64,000 nucleotides of DNA, taken from the NCBI RefSeq assembly GCF_012027555.1, contig NZ_SNUQ01000001.1:1-64000 (forward strand). Direction: 5' to 3'. Origin of the DNA: Thermococcus sp. CX2. GTDB lineage: Archaea; Methanobacteriota_B; Thermococci; Thermococcales; Thermococcaceae. Below, one piece after another: positions 8,341 to 17,230 of the stretch (the first letter of the stretch is position 1; every line of letters starts with the position of its first letter). A program made the position numbers and the translations under genes. The notes under the pieces are model-generated. The model was not told the origin of the DNA, ran no database searches, and saw only the letters and a program-made list of their open reading frames with translations.

Positions 8341-10251
8341 TCAAACTTTTCTCACATCAACCCAAGTTGAATGATATGCAGAACCGTTACCGTATTTTTC
8401 GACGGTTTTATCACTCGTCAGGAAATTCACGTTCCAGCCGAGCAACGATGGCCAGAAGGCCTTGTAGAGCAGGACGACGCCTTTAGGAACGTCATCGCTA
8501 AGTTTCACAGTCGTTTTAATCCCCCCATTGTCGTTGAAAACCTCCACGGTGTCTCCGTCGCAGATTCCTCTCTCCTCGGCATCCTCCGGGTTCATATAAA
8601 GGTTCGGATCTATTATCCCGTAGGTGTTGTGGTACTGGCTCGTTATCGTCATCCTGTGCGTTGGACTGAGCAGGCGGAGCGGGTAGTTGCCCTGTGGGGG
8701 CTTGTATTCCGGAAACGGTGATAGACCGCGCCCAACGGCCCTCTGGGAGTAGAACTCTATCTTTCCGCTTGGTGTTTCCCACTTCCTCGGCTTTTCTGGA
8801 ACCTTTACGAAACCCTTAGCCTTCAGCTCCTCCCAGCTTAGGCCGTTGGCTTCGAGGACCTTCCTTATTACTTCCTCGTCGCTCTCGTAGAGGTATGGAT
8901 TTTCTATGCCAAGGGCCTTGGCCAAAAGCCTCGTTACCTCGCTGTTGCTCTTTCCGTAAAGCTTTGCTACTGGCTCGTTCAAAGCTACGTGGCGATGGTA
9001 GTATGAATCGGCTATGTCAAGGCGCTCGAAGAACGTGTTCGCCGGCAAAACGACATCGGAAAAGAGTGCCGTGTCGGTCAGGAATATGTCGTGGGTAACC
9101 ATGAAGACGTCGTTCTCAATCAGAGCCTTTCTAAGTCTGTTCTGATTGGGCAAACTCGCCAGGGGGTTGGAGTTGTAGACGTAGAGGAACTTTATTTCAC
9201 CGCGCTCTATGTACTCGGCCAGCTTCATCTGGGGAATCCTCTTAATGGGTTTGGTCCTAAGAAACGCTCCTTCGGCGTAGCTCTTGTCTATTGTCTTCAT
9301 GTCGTAGATGAAGCCAAGGCGGTGGCCAACTAAGGCAGGGAGAATCGCTATCGCCCTTACCGCTTCGCCTCCGCTTAAGGAGCGCTGGAAGCCGTAGCCG
9401 ATGTGTATAACACCCCTCTTCTCGGCGAAGCCGAAGGCGAACTCCTCGATTTCTTCGCGGCTCAAACCCGTCTCGCGCTCGACGAGGTCAAGGTTCAATT
9501 TAGTTACATAATTCTTGAATTCTTCAAAACCGTAGACGTTCTCCCTCACGAAGTCTTCATCGTGGAGCTCGTTCTCGATTATGAGCCTCGCCACGGCCAG
9601 GGCAAAGAGAACGTCCGTGTCTGGCCGTATCTGGAAGAACTTCTCGCTCCTCTTGGCAGTTTCTGTCCTTATTACATCGACAGTCCAGATTTCAAGGTCG
9701 TAACGCTTCGCCAGCAGGAATCCGTGGAGGTTCGTCCAGAAGGCGTTGATGCCCCAGTAGACGAGCAGCCTCTGGTTTTTAAGCTCCTCGGGATCCATTC
9801 CAACTGCAGTACCATAGACGTCCCTCAAAGCTTCCTGGCCGGCCCTGTCGCAGATTCCATAGTCGAGCATCGCAGTGTTGAGATAGTGGAAGAGCCTGAG
9901 CGGGAAGGCGTAGTTCACGACCCCTCTATCACCGGCGTACTGATAAACCAGAACGCTCTCGCTTCCGTGCTTCTCGATAGTTTCCCTGAGCTTCTCGGCA
10001 ACGAGGTTTATCGCTTCCTCCCAGCTGGTTCTCCTGAAGTTTCCGCTTCCCCTTTCTCCAGTCCGGACGAGAGGCTCTCTAAGTCTCTCCTTAGAATGGA
10101 ACCACCTCGGCAGAAGTGCACCCTTGGGGCAGAGGAAGCCGGCCGTTACGGGATGCTCGGGGTTTCCTTTAACAACTAGGCGGCCGCTTTTGAACTCGCT
10201 CACTATTGAGCAAGTATCGTAGCAATCCCGCATGCACACCGAGAACGTCAT
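8341..10251 (-). CDS. Molybdopterin (Mo/W-bisPGD) oxidoreductase, orphan catalytic subunit
   Basis: A 636-residue member of the DMSO-reductase family. The N-terminal [4Fe-4S] site is C-x3-C-x3-C (Cys6, Cys10, Cys14) with Cys41 (FLCPKG). The molybdopterin domains contain YWGINAF and SNPLA, and a C-terminal dinucleotide-binding domain includes LLSPTHRMTITSQYHNTYG. Iron-sulfur or membrane partner subunits are absent from the flanking genes, so the electron partner is unknown; formate, thiosulfate/polysulfide or other substrates are all possible. It starts 6 nt after the Gins51 stop. Confidence 0.85.
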   Translation of the reverse strand: MTFSVCMRDCYDTCSIVSEFKSGRLVVKGNPEHPVTAGFLCPKGALLPRWFHSKERLREPLVRTGERGSGNFRRTSWEEAINLVAEKLRETIEKHGSESVLVYQYAGDRGVVNYAFPLRLFHYLNTAMLDYGICDRAGQEALRDVYGTAVGMDPEELKNQRLLVYWGINAFWTNLHGFLLAKRYDLEIWTVDVIRTETAKRSEKFFQIRPDTDVLFALAVARLIIENELHDEDFVRENVYGFEEFKNYVTKLNLDLVERETGLSREEIEEFAFGFAEKRGVIHIGYGFQRSLSGGEAVRAIAILPALVGHRLGFIYDMKTIDKSYAEGAFLRTKPIKRIPQMKLAEYIERGEIKFLYVYNSNPLASLPNQNRLRKALIENDVFMVTHDIFLTDTALFSDVVLPANTFFERLDIADSYYHRHVALNEPVAKLYGKSNSEVTRLLAKALGIENPYLYESDEEVIRKVLEANGLSWEELKAKGFVKVPEKPRKWETPSGKIEFYSQRAVGRGLSPFPEYKPPQGNYPLRLLSPTHRMTITSQYHNTYGIIDPNLYMNPEDAEERGICDGDTVEVFNDNGGIKTTVKLSDDVPKGVVLLYKAFWPSLLGWNVNFLTSDKTVEKYGNGSAYHSTWVDVRKV

Positions 10252-10257
10252 GTCCCA

Positions 10258-10827
10258 TCACGGAGCTATCTTGATTTTCTCAGCCGCGTCGCGTTCGAGG
10301 AGTACTTTGGCTATGGCCTTTGGCAGTGTCACCAGGTCCCCGGCTTTAAACGGTCCATACTCTCTAAGCTCCGGATCCAGAACCTTGGGAATATCAATCT
10401 TGACGAGATATGCTTCTCTGATCTCCCGCCTTGGCAGGGGTTCCTCCTCGGGGACCTCTTCCACCTTTTCAACGCCTTCGGTCGGCACCTCGACGGGTAT
10501 CTCCTCGCGCTCGATGAACGCCCGCAGGATGGTGAAAATCCTCTTCTCCTCGGCGGTCATTCCGTAGGGTAAGCCTTCGACCGCGAGGTCAACTATTTTG
10601 TGGAGTCTGATTTTGATTATCTCGCGCATGAGCCTTTCGGCTATGTTGAGCTGGGCCAGATAAAGCCGTTCCTCTATGTCCTCGCCTCTCTCGTGGGAGC
10701 TCTCGGCGCTGAGCTTGAGGGCCTTTATAAGGCTGTCGAATTCGCGGTAGAAGTCCTCGTCCAGCTCGGCCAGTTCGCTGGAGGAAAGCTCCCTCTCGAG
10801 CAGTTCCCTGAGCTTGATGATGTCCAT
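10258..10827 (-). CDS. gins51: GINS complex subunit Gins51 (Gins15)
   Basis: A 189-residue helical protein. The A domain comes first and the small beta B domain is at the C-terminus (EAYLVKIDIPKVLD...GPFKAGDLVTLP), which is the order found in Psf1/Sld5-type Gins51 rather than Gins23. An acidic, Pro/Glu-rich linker joins the two. GINS links MCM helicase, GAN/Cdc45 and polymerases at the fork. Its position just after PCNA matches the arrangement known in Pyrococcus and Thermococcus. Confidence 0.88.
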   Translation of the reverse strand: MDIIKLRELLERELSSSELAELDEDFYREFDSLIKALKLSAESSHERGEDIEERLYLAQLNIAERLMREIIKIRLHKIVDLAVEGLPYGMTAEEKRIFTILRAFIEREEIPVEVPTEGVEKVEEVPEEEPLPRREIREAYLVKIDIPKVLDPELREYGPFKAGDLVTLPKAIAKVLLERDAAEKIKIAP

Positions 10828-10862
10828 GCTCCCACCAGCCTAAATGAAGAAGGGGAAGGAAA

Positions 10863-11612
10863 TCAGTCCTCAACCCTCGGGGCAAGCAGGAAGGTGAGCT
10901 TGCCCTCGTCCCTTATCGGGTAGTCCATCTGGAGGGGCATCTCATTGCCGAACTGGATTATAACTTCGTCGGCCTTTCCGATGCCTTTGATCATGTCGGC
11001 GAGGTAGCTTATTCCATAGGCGCTCTTGGTCTCCTCCTCGACCTCAAGGTCAAGTAAACCTTCGTCCTCGAGGGTAAGCTTTATCTCGACCTCATTGGTC
11101 TCGCCCTCGGCCTTCATGATGAACTCGTTCTCCCTGGCGATGAACTTTAGGGAGTCACTGACGAGGGAAGCGTCCTTCACGGCCTCCTTGAGAACCTCTC
11201 CGAGGACGACGACTTTGGCGGTAAACGGCAGATCTGGAAGGTCGAGCTCGAGCTCCTCAACCTCTATGAGCGGAAGGCGGAAGGTTCTCTTGGCGGTTCC
11301 CTCAAAGGTAACCTCGAGGAAGTTCTCCTCGCCCTTCCTGAGGATAAGGGTGTCCTTGTTCTTTCCGCGCTTGAGTATCTTCTTGAAGTGATCCATGTTG
11401 ATGCCTATGGTTTCCTCCTCCTCGACCTCGTACTTGCTGAATATGCTCTCGGGGAGGTTGAGGTCAATGAGAACTACTCTGCTCGGGTCCATGGCGCGCA
11501 TCGAAATTCCTTCCTCGGTTACCTTAAAGGCAGCCTCGTCTATGAGGTTGCTCGCGGTGGCAATAAGATCGGCGAAATCCTTGGCACCATCAAAAACTAT
11601 CTCGAACGGCAT
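10863..11612 (-). CDS. pcn: DNA polymerase sliding clamp (PCNA)
   Basis: A 249-residue clamp protein whose trimer encircles DNA and tethers PolB, PolD, Fen1 and ligase. The family start MPFEIVFDGAKDFADLI, the central interdomain stretch and the C-terminal FLLAPRVED are all visible. The ATG follows GGAGGGG that overlaps the end of the small upstream gene. A protein matching the PCNA inhibitor TIP is encoded at 44.7 kb in the same window. Confidence 0.97.
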   Translation of the reverse strand: MPFEIVFDGAKDFADLIATASNLIDEAAFKVTEEGISMRAMDPSRVVLIDLNLPESIFSKYEVEEEETIGINMDHFKKILKRGKNKDTLILRKGEENFLEVTFEGTAKRTFRLPLIEVEELELDLPDLPFTAKVVVLGEVLKEAVKDASLVSDSLKFIARENEFIMKAEGETNEVEIKLTLEDEGLLDLEVEEETKSAYGISYLADMIKGIGKADEVIIQFGNEMPLQMDYPIRDEGKLTFLLAPRVED

Positions 11613-11614
11613 CT

Positions 11615-11782
11615 TTACCCCTCCTTCAATATATTGAGCATCAGCCTAACCCTTTCTTTTCCACGAAATAAATAAGCTTTTCCGTTGTCGGTTTCGGGCA
11701 GTCTTTTATAAGCCTCCTCAAGCTCCTTAAGGGCCTTCTCAGCAAGCCGCCTGAGCACTTCGAACTTTTCCTCCTCGTTCAC
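11615..11782 (-). CDS. Small conserved-context helical protein between TFS and PCNA
   Basis: A 55-residue, charge-rich helical protein (NEEEKFEVLRRLAEKALKEL...) of unknown function. The GTG start at 11782 overlaps the TFS stop as GTGA and is preceded by GGAGGT located inside the end of TFS. An ATG 15 nt further upstream is in frame but overlaps that ribosome binding site. It ends 2 nt before the PCNA start, so it is translationally embedded in the TFS-PCNA-Gins51 operon. It may assist the clamp or TFS, but nothing in the sequence proves it. Confidence 0.7.
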   Translation of the reverse strand: MNEEEKFEVLRRLAEKALKELEEAYKRLPETDNGKAYLFRGKERVRLMLNILKEG

Positions 11783-12108
11783 TCGTAGGACCTCCATACG
11801 TGGCCGCACTTGGTACACTTGTAGAATATCGTGCTCGGCTCATCGCCAGCCCTCGTCTGGAGCTCCCACCAGTAGGCCTCGTCGTTGCCGCACTTTGGAC
11901 AGGTTATTTTGACCTTCGGCAGAGTCGCCACGTCCTGTTCTACGATGATTATGCCTTCGTCAGGCTTGTGCTCGACCTTCTGGGTAATCCTGTATTTCTT
12001 GGCGTCCTCCGGGTTAATGGGCTCCTCGTAGCCGCACTTACGGCAGACGAAAACCCTCTTCTTCTTGTCCGGAAGCATGATGCTGCCGCACTTCGGACAG
12101 AACTTCAT
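11779..12108 (-). CDS. tfs: Transcription factor S (TFS, TFIIS-like)
   Basis: A 110-residue RNA polymerase cleavage factor. The N-terminal zinc ribbon is CPKCGSIM...CRKCGY and the C-terminal ribbon is CPKCGNDEAYWW...CTKCGHVWRSYE. The usual acidic pair at the ribbon tip reads RAGDEPST, where Asp-Glu acts in the polymerase active site. The ATG at 12108 follows GGTGAGGAG; the longer frame has no ribosome binding site. It is the first gene of the TFS - small ORF - PCNA - Gins51 operon. Confidence 0.96.
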   Translation of the reverse strand: MKFCPKCGSIMLPDKKKRVFVCRKCGYEEPINPEDAKKYRITQKVEHKPDEGIIIVEQDVATLPKVKITCPKCGNDEAYWWELQTRAGDEPSTIFYKCTKCGHVWRSYE

Positions 12109-12210
12109 CTCCTCACCCCCGCTGAGGGTAGAATAGTGGGGGATGGAATAAAAAGTTTTGCCAAGCAAATGGGGCATTCCAGTCCAATCGTAATGCCAGT
12201 CTTTCTGGAT

Positions 12211-12630
12211 CTATCCAGTTACCTCAAACTCGACGGAGAAGTTCTGGCAACCCCTCGGCCAGCCGCACACTTCTTTAACGACCCTGTATCTCCCCGGGGG
12301 CAGTGGTGGGTAATAACGGGGGTCTCCTATGGACTGATTTGTGGGGAGGTAAACGAGGCGAATCTTCTGCTTCCACGAGCTGAAGGGGAGCACAGTATAA
12401 ATTGGGAGCGTGAAGACGAGCCCCTGTCTGACCTTTACCCAGCTCCCGTTCTCCCAGCGGTAGATGAGGTACCCCTGGCCAAAAGTGATCGGCATCAAGC
12501 CGATGTTCCTCACCGTGAGCTCAGGCCTCTCCCAGTGGGCATAGGTTGTTTTGTCGAGGCTGACGATGACGTGAGGCCCGGTTAAGCCCCAGAGAAGAAT
12601 AATGGCCGAGACCAGTAGAGCCTTCTTCAA
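12211..12630 (-). CDS. Secreted Ig-like domain protein (Big_14 type), copy 1
   Basis: A 139-residue exported protein with an N-terminal hydrophobic signal (MKKALLVSAIILLWGL). A single beta-sandwich follows, with the pattern SLDKTTYAHWE...LTVRNIG...YRWENGSWVKV...PPGRYRVVKEV, which resembles the bacterial Ig-like Big_14 family. The role is unknown. It is a clear paralogue of the next gene, from which it is separated by 15 nt, suggesting a tandem duplication. It has two extra cysteines (CGWPRGC) that could form a disulfide outside the cell. Confidence 0.7.
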   Translation of the reverse strand: MKKALLVSAIILLWGLTGPHVIVSLDKTTYAHWERPELTVRNIGLMPITFGQGYLIYRWENGSWVKVRQGLVFTLPIYTVLPFSSWKQKIRLVYLPTNQSIGDPRYYPPLPPGRYRVVKEVCGWPRGCQNFSVEFEVTG

Positions 12631-12645
12631 GGGGCCTTCCTCCCT

Positions 12646-13080
12646 TCATCCTTTGATGTCAAACTCGGCTTCGGGCTTTACAGTTACATTGCCCACGAAG
12701 ATGCTCTTGACGATCTTGTAGTGCCCTGGCTCAAGATTGAGCTTTGAGAGGTCTATCATCTGCTCCCAGCTCTTGCCGGGTTCAATGATGATAGCTATCT
12801 CTATGAAGGCCATGTCAAGGTTTACCTCCTTCCAGTTGCCGTTCTCAAGTCTGTAAAGCTGGAATGCATAGCCGGTTGTTGCCTCCGAGTCAGCGTTGTT
12901 GACCACTGTTAAAACCATAGTCTCATCCGGGGCATAGCCCGTCTTGTCAAGTTTCAGAACGACGTCTGGAACGGCGGGGACTTCGTCAGTTCCCCCATTA
13001 TCTCCTCCGAGGGAGGAAGCCAGGAAATACGCCACGGGAATTATCAGGAGTGCCAACAGTACAGAGACTGCTTTTCTCAT
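12646..13080 (-). CDS. Secreted Ig-like domain protein (Big_14 type), copy 2
   Basis: A 144-residue protein with a signal or anchor helix (MRKAVSVLLALLIIPVAYFLA), a Gly/Asp/Glu-rich linker and one Ig-like domain. The domain pattern (LDKTGYAPDETMVLTVVNN...YRLENGNWKEV...EPGHYKIVKS) parallels the downstream paralogue. There is no lipobox cysteine. The ATG at 13080 follows GGTGG; the longer frame to 13164 lacks support. An extracellular, surface-attached binding or structural role is inferred. Confidence 0.7.
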   Translation of the reverse strand: MRKAVSVLLALLIIPVAYFLASSLGGDNGGTDEVPAVPDVVLKLDKTGYAPDETMVLTVVNNADSEATTGYAFQLYRLENGNWKEVNLDMAFIEIAIIIEPGKSWEQMIDLSKLNLEPGHYKIVKSIFVGNVTVKPEAEFDIKG

Positions 13081-13221
13081 GCGAGCCACCAGAGAAGTAT
13101 TAACTTCCAAGTTCTTAACGGTTGTCAAAACTTCAAGGGAGATTGAAGTGAACTGCCTGGGCACAGAGGGAGCACTTATTGGTCCCTAACTCCGCAGAGA
13201 TATTAAGAAAAGGAGAGGGAA

Positions 13222-14505
13222 TCACTCCTTCATCGGGAGGCCGTAGTCGAAGGAGTAGTAGACCTTCTGGTACTCCTTCCTGTACTCGGCGACCTCCTTC
13301 TCGACCTTCTTCGGGTCCTCCTTGTCGATGAGGACGCGCCTCATGAAGACCGCTATGTCCTTCATGTTGTCCTCGAGCATTCCAACCCTGGTCATCTCCT
13401 GGACGCCTATCCTGAGGCCGCTCGGGGTGTTGACCTTCTCGAGCGGGTCCCACGGCAGGAGGTTCTTGTTGAGGATTATGCCTGCCTCCTCGAGGAGCGG
13501 CGCAGCCCAGCCGCCAGCGGCCTCGTGCAGGTCGCTGACGTCAACTATGACCTGGTGGCTCTCGGTGTAGCCCTTGTCCTCGCCGATGACCTTGAAGCCC
13601 TCCTCAGCGAGGGCCTCGGCGAGAGCCTTGGCGTTCTTGACTATCTGGGCCGCGTATTTCTCACCGTACTCGAGCATCTCGGCGGCGGTGATGACCTTTC
13701 CGGCCATGTGGTGGAGGTGGTGGTTGCTAAGCACGCCTGGGAATATGGCCCACTGGAGCTTGGCGACGTCATCGCCGAAGTTCCTGTAGAGTATAATACC
13801 GCCCTGCGGTCCTGGGAATGTCTTGTGGGTCGAGGCGGTCATGACGTCGACGCCCTCTCTAAGTGGGTCCTGGAACTGCTTTCCGGCGATGAGACCGAGC
13901 ACGTGGGCTGCGTCGTACATGACGTAAGCGCCGACCTCCTTCGCAACAGGCGCAAGCTCCTTAACCGGGTGCGGGAACGGGAAGAGCGAGCCTCCGAAGA
14001 CGACTATCCTTGGCTCGAGCTCGCGGATGAGCTTTTCAGCCTTGTCAACGTCTATATTGAACTCCTCGTTGTCGAAGGGCCAGGTGTAGACTTCAAGGCC
14101 GCGCATTCCAGCGGCGCCGAAGGGCATGTGGCTTATATGGCCACCGTGGCTGGTGTGAAGGACTATCGCCTTGTCTCCGGGCTGGGTGAGACCGAAGAAG
14201 ACCGCCTGGTTGGCGTTGGTTCCAGAAATGGGCCTCAGGTCAGCGAAGTCGCTACCGAAGAGCTTGCAGAAGAGGTCAACACCGATGAGCTCGACCTCAT
14301 CAACGTACTTACAGCCCTGATAATACCTCTGTCTCGGCCATCCTTCGGCGTACTTGTGCATAAAACCGCTCGAAACGGCACGGTTAACGCTCGGAGAAGT
14401 GATGTTCTCACTTGCGATGAGGTTTATGGTCGAGCTCCTCCAATTCTCGTGGGCGTCCAGATATTCAATAACCTTGTCCCTGTACATCTTGTATCCGTTC
14501 TCCAT
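13222..14505 (-). CDS. glyA: Serine hydroxymethyltransferase
   Basis: A 427-residue PLP enzyme that interconverts serine and glycine, using a tetrahydromethanopterin-type carrier in Thermococcales. The PLP lysine is in STHKTFPGPQGG, and YIEYLDAHENWR-like and HLGGHISHMPFGA-type SHMT blocks are visible (here TSHGGHISHMPFGAAG). The ATG at 14505 follows GAGGTG; the in-frame GTG at 14514 is part of that site. An AT-rich box A lies about 30-40 nt upstream. Confidence 0.96.
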   Translation of the reverse strand: MENGYKMYRDKVIEYLDAHENWRSSTINLIASENITSPSVNRAVSSGFMHKYAEGWPRQRYYQGCKYVDEVELIGVDLFCKLFGSDFADLRPISGTNANQAVFFGLTQPGDKAIVLHTSHGGHISHMPFGAAGMRGLEVYTWPFDNEEFNIDVDKAEKLIRELEPRIVVFGGSLFPFPHPVKELAPVAKEVGAYVMYDAAHVLGLIAGKQFQDPLREGVDVMTASTHKTFPGPQGGIILYRNFGDDVAKLQWAIFPGVLSNHHLHHMAGKVITAAEMLEYGEKYAAQIVKNAKALAEALAEEGFKVIGEDKGYTESHQVIVDVSDLHEAAGGWAAPLLEEAGIILNKNLLPWDPLEKVNTPSGLRIGVQEMTRVGMLEDNMKDIAVFMRRVLIDKEDPKKVEKEVAEYRKEYQKVYYSFDYGLPMKE

Positions 14506-14722
14506 GGGAAACACCTCGATAGAGGTTTGAGCGGGGAAAATATAAACCTTACCGCAGAATTGGAGGTTTATTCACGTGCTCCTTTCCTTTTGTTGGCAGC
14601 TAAGCAGGAGCTGTTTCGGAAGATGGTGAAAAAAAGTAAACTTTTTACAAGGTATGCTGCATGTGCTGAAAGGGTTTCAAAGCCGGGCAGGATTTTTAAG
14701 GACTGCCGACGTAGGTATACTC

Positions 14723-15475
14723 ATGATAGAAGAAGCGGCCAAACTGCTCGCCCGCTCGAGGTTTGCGATTGCTTTTACCGGGGCCGGGATAAGCGCCGAG
14801 AGCGGGGTTCCGACCTTCAGGGGCTCCAACGGCCTGTGGAAGACGCACAGACCAGAGGAGCTCGCCACCCCAGAGGCCTTCAGGAGGGACCCCCATCTCG
14901 TCTGGAGCTTCTACAAATGGAGGATGGAGCTAATAAGGAAGGCCAGGCCAAACCCCGCTCACTACGCCTTAGCTGAGCTCGAAAGGATGGGAATCCTCAA
15001 GACGGTTATAACTCAGAACGTTGATGATCTGCACCGCGAGGCTGGGACTAAGAATCTAATCGAGCTCCACGGCAACATATTTCGCGTTAGGTGCACCTCC
15101 TGCGACTATAAGGAGAACCTGAAGGAGAGCGGTCGCCTGGAAGAGTTTCTGAAAGAGAAAGACCTTCCAAAGTGTCCGGAGTGTGGCTCCCTCCTGCGGC
15201 CCGATGTGGTCTGGTTCGGGGAGCCCCTGCCGAGAAAAGCACTGGAAGAGGCCTTCAGGCTCGCGGAGAGGGCTGACCTGGTGCTCGTCATAGGGACGAG
15301 CGGCGTGGTGTATCCGGCCGCGTACATCCCCCAGATAGTCAAGGAAACCGGGGGCAAAGTCATTGAGGTAAACCCTGAGGAGAGCGGGATTACGCCCATA
15401 GCCGACGTATTCCTCCGCTGTCCCGCTGGCGAGGCGATGGAAAAACTGATGGGGAGGATTAAGGGGCTGGTATGA
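14723..15475 (+). CDS. cobB: NAD-dependent protein deacylase, Sir2 family
   Basis: A 250-residue sirtuin. Motifs in order: [15 protein letters not shown] (NAD binding), TQNVDDLH, catalytic His in [10 protein letters not shown], zinc-binding CTSC...[15 protein letters not shown] (the acyl-specificity loop), and [10 protein letters not shown]. It removes acyl groups from lysines, and in archaea Alba is a known target in Sulfolobus. The start MIEEAAKLL at 14723 gives the usual length of about 250. The DUF3783 gene overlaps its stop by 4 nt. Confidence 0.94.
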   Translation: MIEEAAKLLARSRFAIAFTGAGISAESGVPTFRGSNGLWKTHRPEELATPEAFRRDPHLVWSFYKWRMELIRKARPNPAHYALAELERMGILKTVITQNVDDLHREAGTKNLIELHGNIFRVRCTSCDYKENLKESGRLEEFLKEKDLPKCPECGSLLRPDVVWFGEPLPRKALEEAFRLAERADLVLVIGTSGVVYPAAYIPQIVKETGGKVIEVNPEESGITPIADVFLRCPAGEAMEKLMGRIKGLV

Positions 15476-15888
15476 TGAAGGGGAAGGTTTTTCTCATTGG
15501 TTTTAACGAGGAGGAGGCAAATGCCGTAAAGGAGGCCCTCAAGGGACTCAGCGTCTTCGAGATTCCCGAGTACTGCAGGGACTGGATCGTGGGGGATGTA
15601 GTGGAAAAGGCCGAGACGCTGAGCGGTTCCTGCTACTGGCATCTGAGGAAGTTCGTAATAATGCACGGCGTTGATAACGAGACCCTCAAAGAGGTGATAA
15701 AAACCGTCCGATCCCTCGACCTCGGAAGGATCATATTCGCCACCACCACCGAGACTTCCCTAACGTGGAAGCTGGAGGATCTCCTGGACGAACTGATGGC
15801 CGAGGACGAGTACTTTCAGGCTTTGAGATGGGCCCGGGAGCAGGGCGCCAGGAAGAAGGGCCCGTTTCTGGATTTGGAGAAAGGTTAA
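15472..15888 (+). CDS. DUF3783-type protein
   Basis: A 138-residue cytoplasmic protein of unknown function. It starts with [23 protein letters not shown], contains the segment [20 protein letters not shown] and [27 protein letters not shown], and resembles the DUF3783 family from memory. Its ATGATG start overlaps the Sir2 stop, so the two are co-translated. Functional association with the deacylase is an inference. Confidence 0.7.
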   Translation: MMKGKVFLIGFNEEEANAVKEALKGLSVFEIPEYCRDWIVGDVVEKAETLSGSCYWHLRKFVIMHGVDNETLKEVIKTVRSLDLGRIIFATTTETSLTWKLEDLLDELMAEDEYFQALRWAREQGARKKGPFLDLEKG

Positions 15889-15923
15889 ATTACCCCAAAG
15901 CACAACTAATGGCGGGTGGGGAG

Positions 15924-16652
15924 ATGATAAAGGTCGTGTTTTTTGACCTCGACGATACCATCGTGGACACGTCCAAACTGGCCGAGATGGCACGGAGGAA
16001 CGCGATAGAGAACATGGTGAGACACGGTCTTCCAGTTGATTTCGACACTGCCTATCACGAGCTCCTTGAACTGATAAACGAGTACGGGAGCAACTTCGGC
16101 AGGCATTTTGATTACCTTCTGCGCCGTCTTGATCTTCCTTACGACCCCAAATGGGTGGCGGCTGGAGTTATAGCGTATCACAACACCAAGTTTGCCCACC
16201 TGAGAAGCGTTAAGGGTGCGAGAAAAGTCCTGCTTGAGCTCAAGAGAGAGGGGCTCAGTCTCGGTATTATCACTGACGGGGATCCGATAAAGCAGTGGGA
16301 AAAGATACTCCGCCTTGAGCTCGATGACTACTTCGATGCGGTTTTTATCTCGGACTTCGTCGGCGTCAAAAAGCCCCATCCAAAGATATTCAAGAAGGCC
16401 CTCAGGAGGTTCAACGCCGAGCCCCACGAGGCCCTCATGGTCGGCGACAGGTTGTACTCCGACATATACGGTGCCAAGAACGTGGGCATGAAGACCGTGT
16501 GGTTTAAATACGGGAAGTACGCCAACCGCGAGCTGGACTACCTCGAGTACGCTGACTTTACCATTAACTCCCTTGAAGAGGTTCTCAACATAGTCAGGAG
16601 GTTGACGAGTGAGGGGGAAAAGCGTTCAGATAAGGAAGTTCATGCTGATTGA
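15924..16652 (+). CDS. HAD-superfamily hydrolase (Mg-dependent phosphatase)
   Basis: A 242-residue haloacid dehalogenase-like phosphatase. Motif I is [11 protein letters not shown] (Asp8/Asp10), motif II is GIITDGDP, motif III has KKPHPKIF and motif IV is [18 protein letters not shown]. It resembles the Pyrococcus PH1421 type. The true start is the ATG at 15924 after GGTGGGGAG; the longer frame overlaps DUF3783. The substrate is unknown. The C-terminus overlaps the ASCH gene by 44 nt. Confidence 0.88.
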   Translation: MIKVVFFDLDDTIVDTSKLAEMARRNAIENMVRHGLPVDFDTAYHELLELINEYGSNFGRHFDYLLRRLDLPYDPKWVAAGVIAYHNTKFAHLRSVKGARKVLLELKREGLSLGIITDGDPIKQWEKILRLELDDYFDAVFISDFVGVKKPHPKIFKKALRRFNAEPHEALMVGDRLYSDIYGAKNVGMKTVWFKYGKYANRELDYLEYADFTINSLEEVLNIVRRLTSEGEKRSDKEVHAD

Positions 16653-17190
16653 CAGCGCATACAAGTCCAGAATCCTGCGTGGGGACAAAGTTACGACGAT
16701 ACGCTACGGAAACTACGAGGCCAAGCCGGGGAGCGAGGTCTACCTCGTCATAACGCCGAGCGACACTGCCATAGCCAAGGTCAGGATAACCCGCGTTGAG
16801 CGGAAGAAGGTCAAGGAGCTCACCAACGAAGACGCAAAGCTTGACGGCTTTTCCGACGTGGGCCAGTTGGTCAGGGAGCTCTCCAAGATATACGGCGAGC
16901 TCTACGGCGACGACGAGGTTACGATTATAGGCTTTGAAATGATAAAGCGCTTCGACGACGGTATCCCGCTCAAGTGGCTCAAGGGGCTCAACTACCGCGA
17001 GCCCGATGAAATAGCCCGCCTTTACCTTGAGAACCAGGAAAAGCTGAACCTGAACCGGGAGACGGACTTCATACTGCGCAGGATATACAACGAGGGCCTT
17101 GGAAGGGCAGTCAGAACATTTGGGCCGAAAAAAGTCCAGCAGGCACTGCTCAAGGCATATCATGCGCTCTATGCAGCCGGCGTTATCTAA
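16609..17190 (+). CDS. ASCH-domain RNA-binding-like protein
   Basis: A 193-residue protein. The N-terminal part ([19 protein letters not shown]...[25 protein letters not shown]) is an ASCH beta-barrel of the PUA-like superfamily, thought to bind RNA or nucleotides. The C-terminal 80 residues are helical. GTG at 16609 follows AGGAGGT with good spacing, giving a 44-nt overlap with the HAD gene; ATG at 16642 is the alternative start. Function is unknown beyond the fold. Confidence 0.75.
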   Translation: MRGKSVQIRKFMLIDSAYKSRILRGDKVTTIRYGNYEAKPGSEVYLVITPSDTAIAKVRITRVERKKVKELTNEDAKLDGFSDVGQLVRELSKIYGELYGDDEVTIIGFEMIKRFDDGIPLKWLKGLNYREPDEIARLYLENQEKLNLNRETDFILRRIYNEGLGRAVRTFGPKKVQQALLKAYHALYAAGVI

Positions 17191-17230
17191 CGGAAAGCTT
17201 TTTTAGTGTCGTTTTCCTTTTCAGAGTGCC

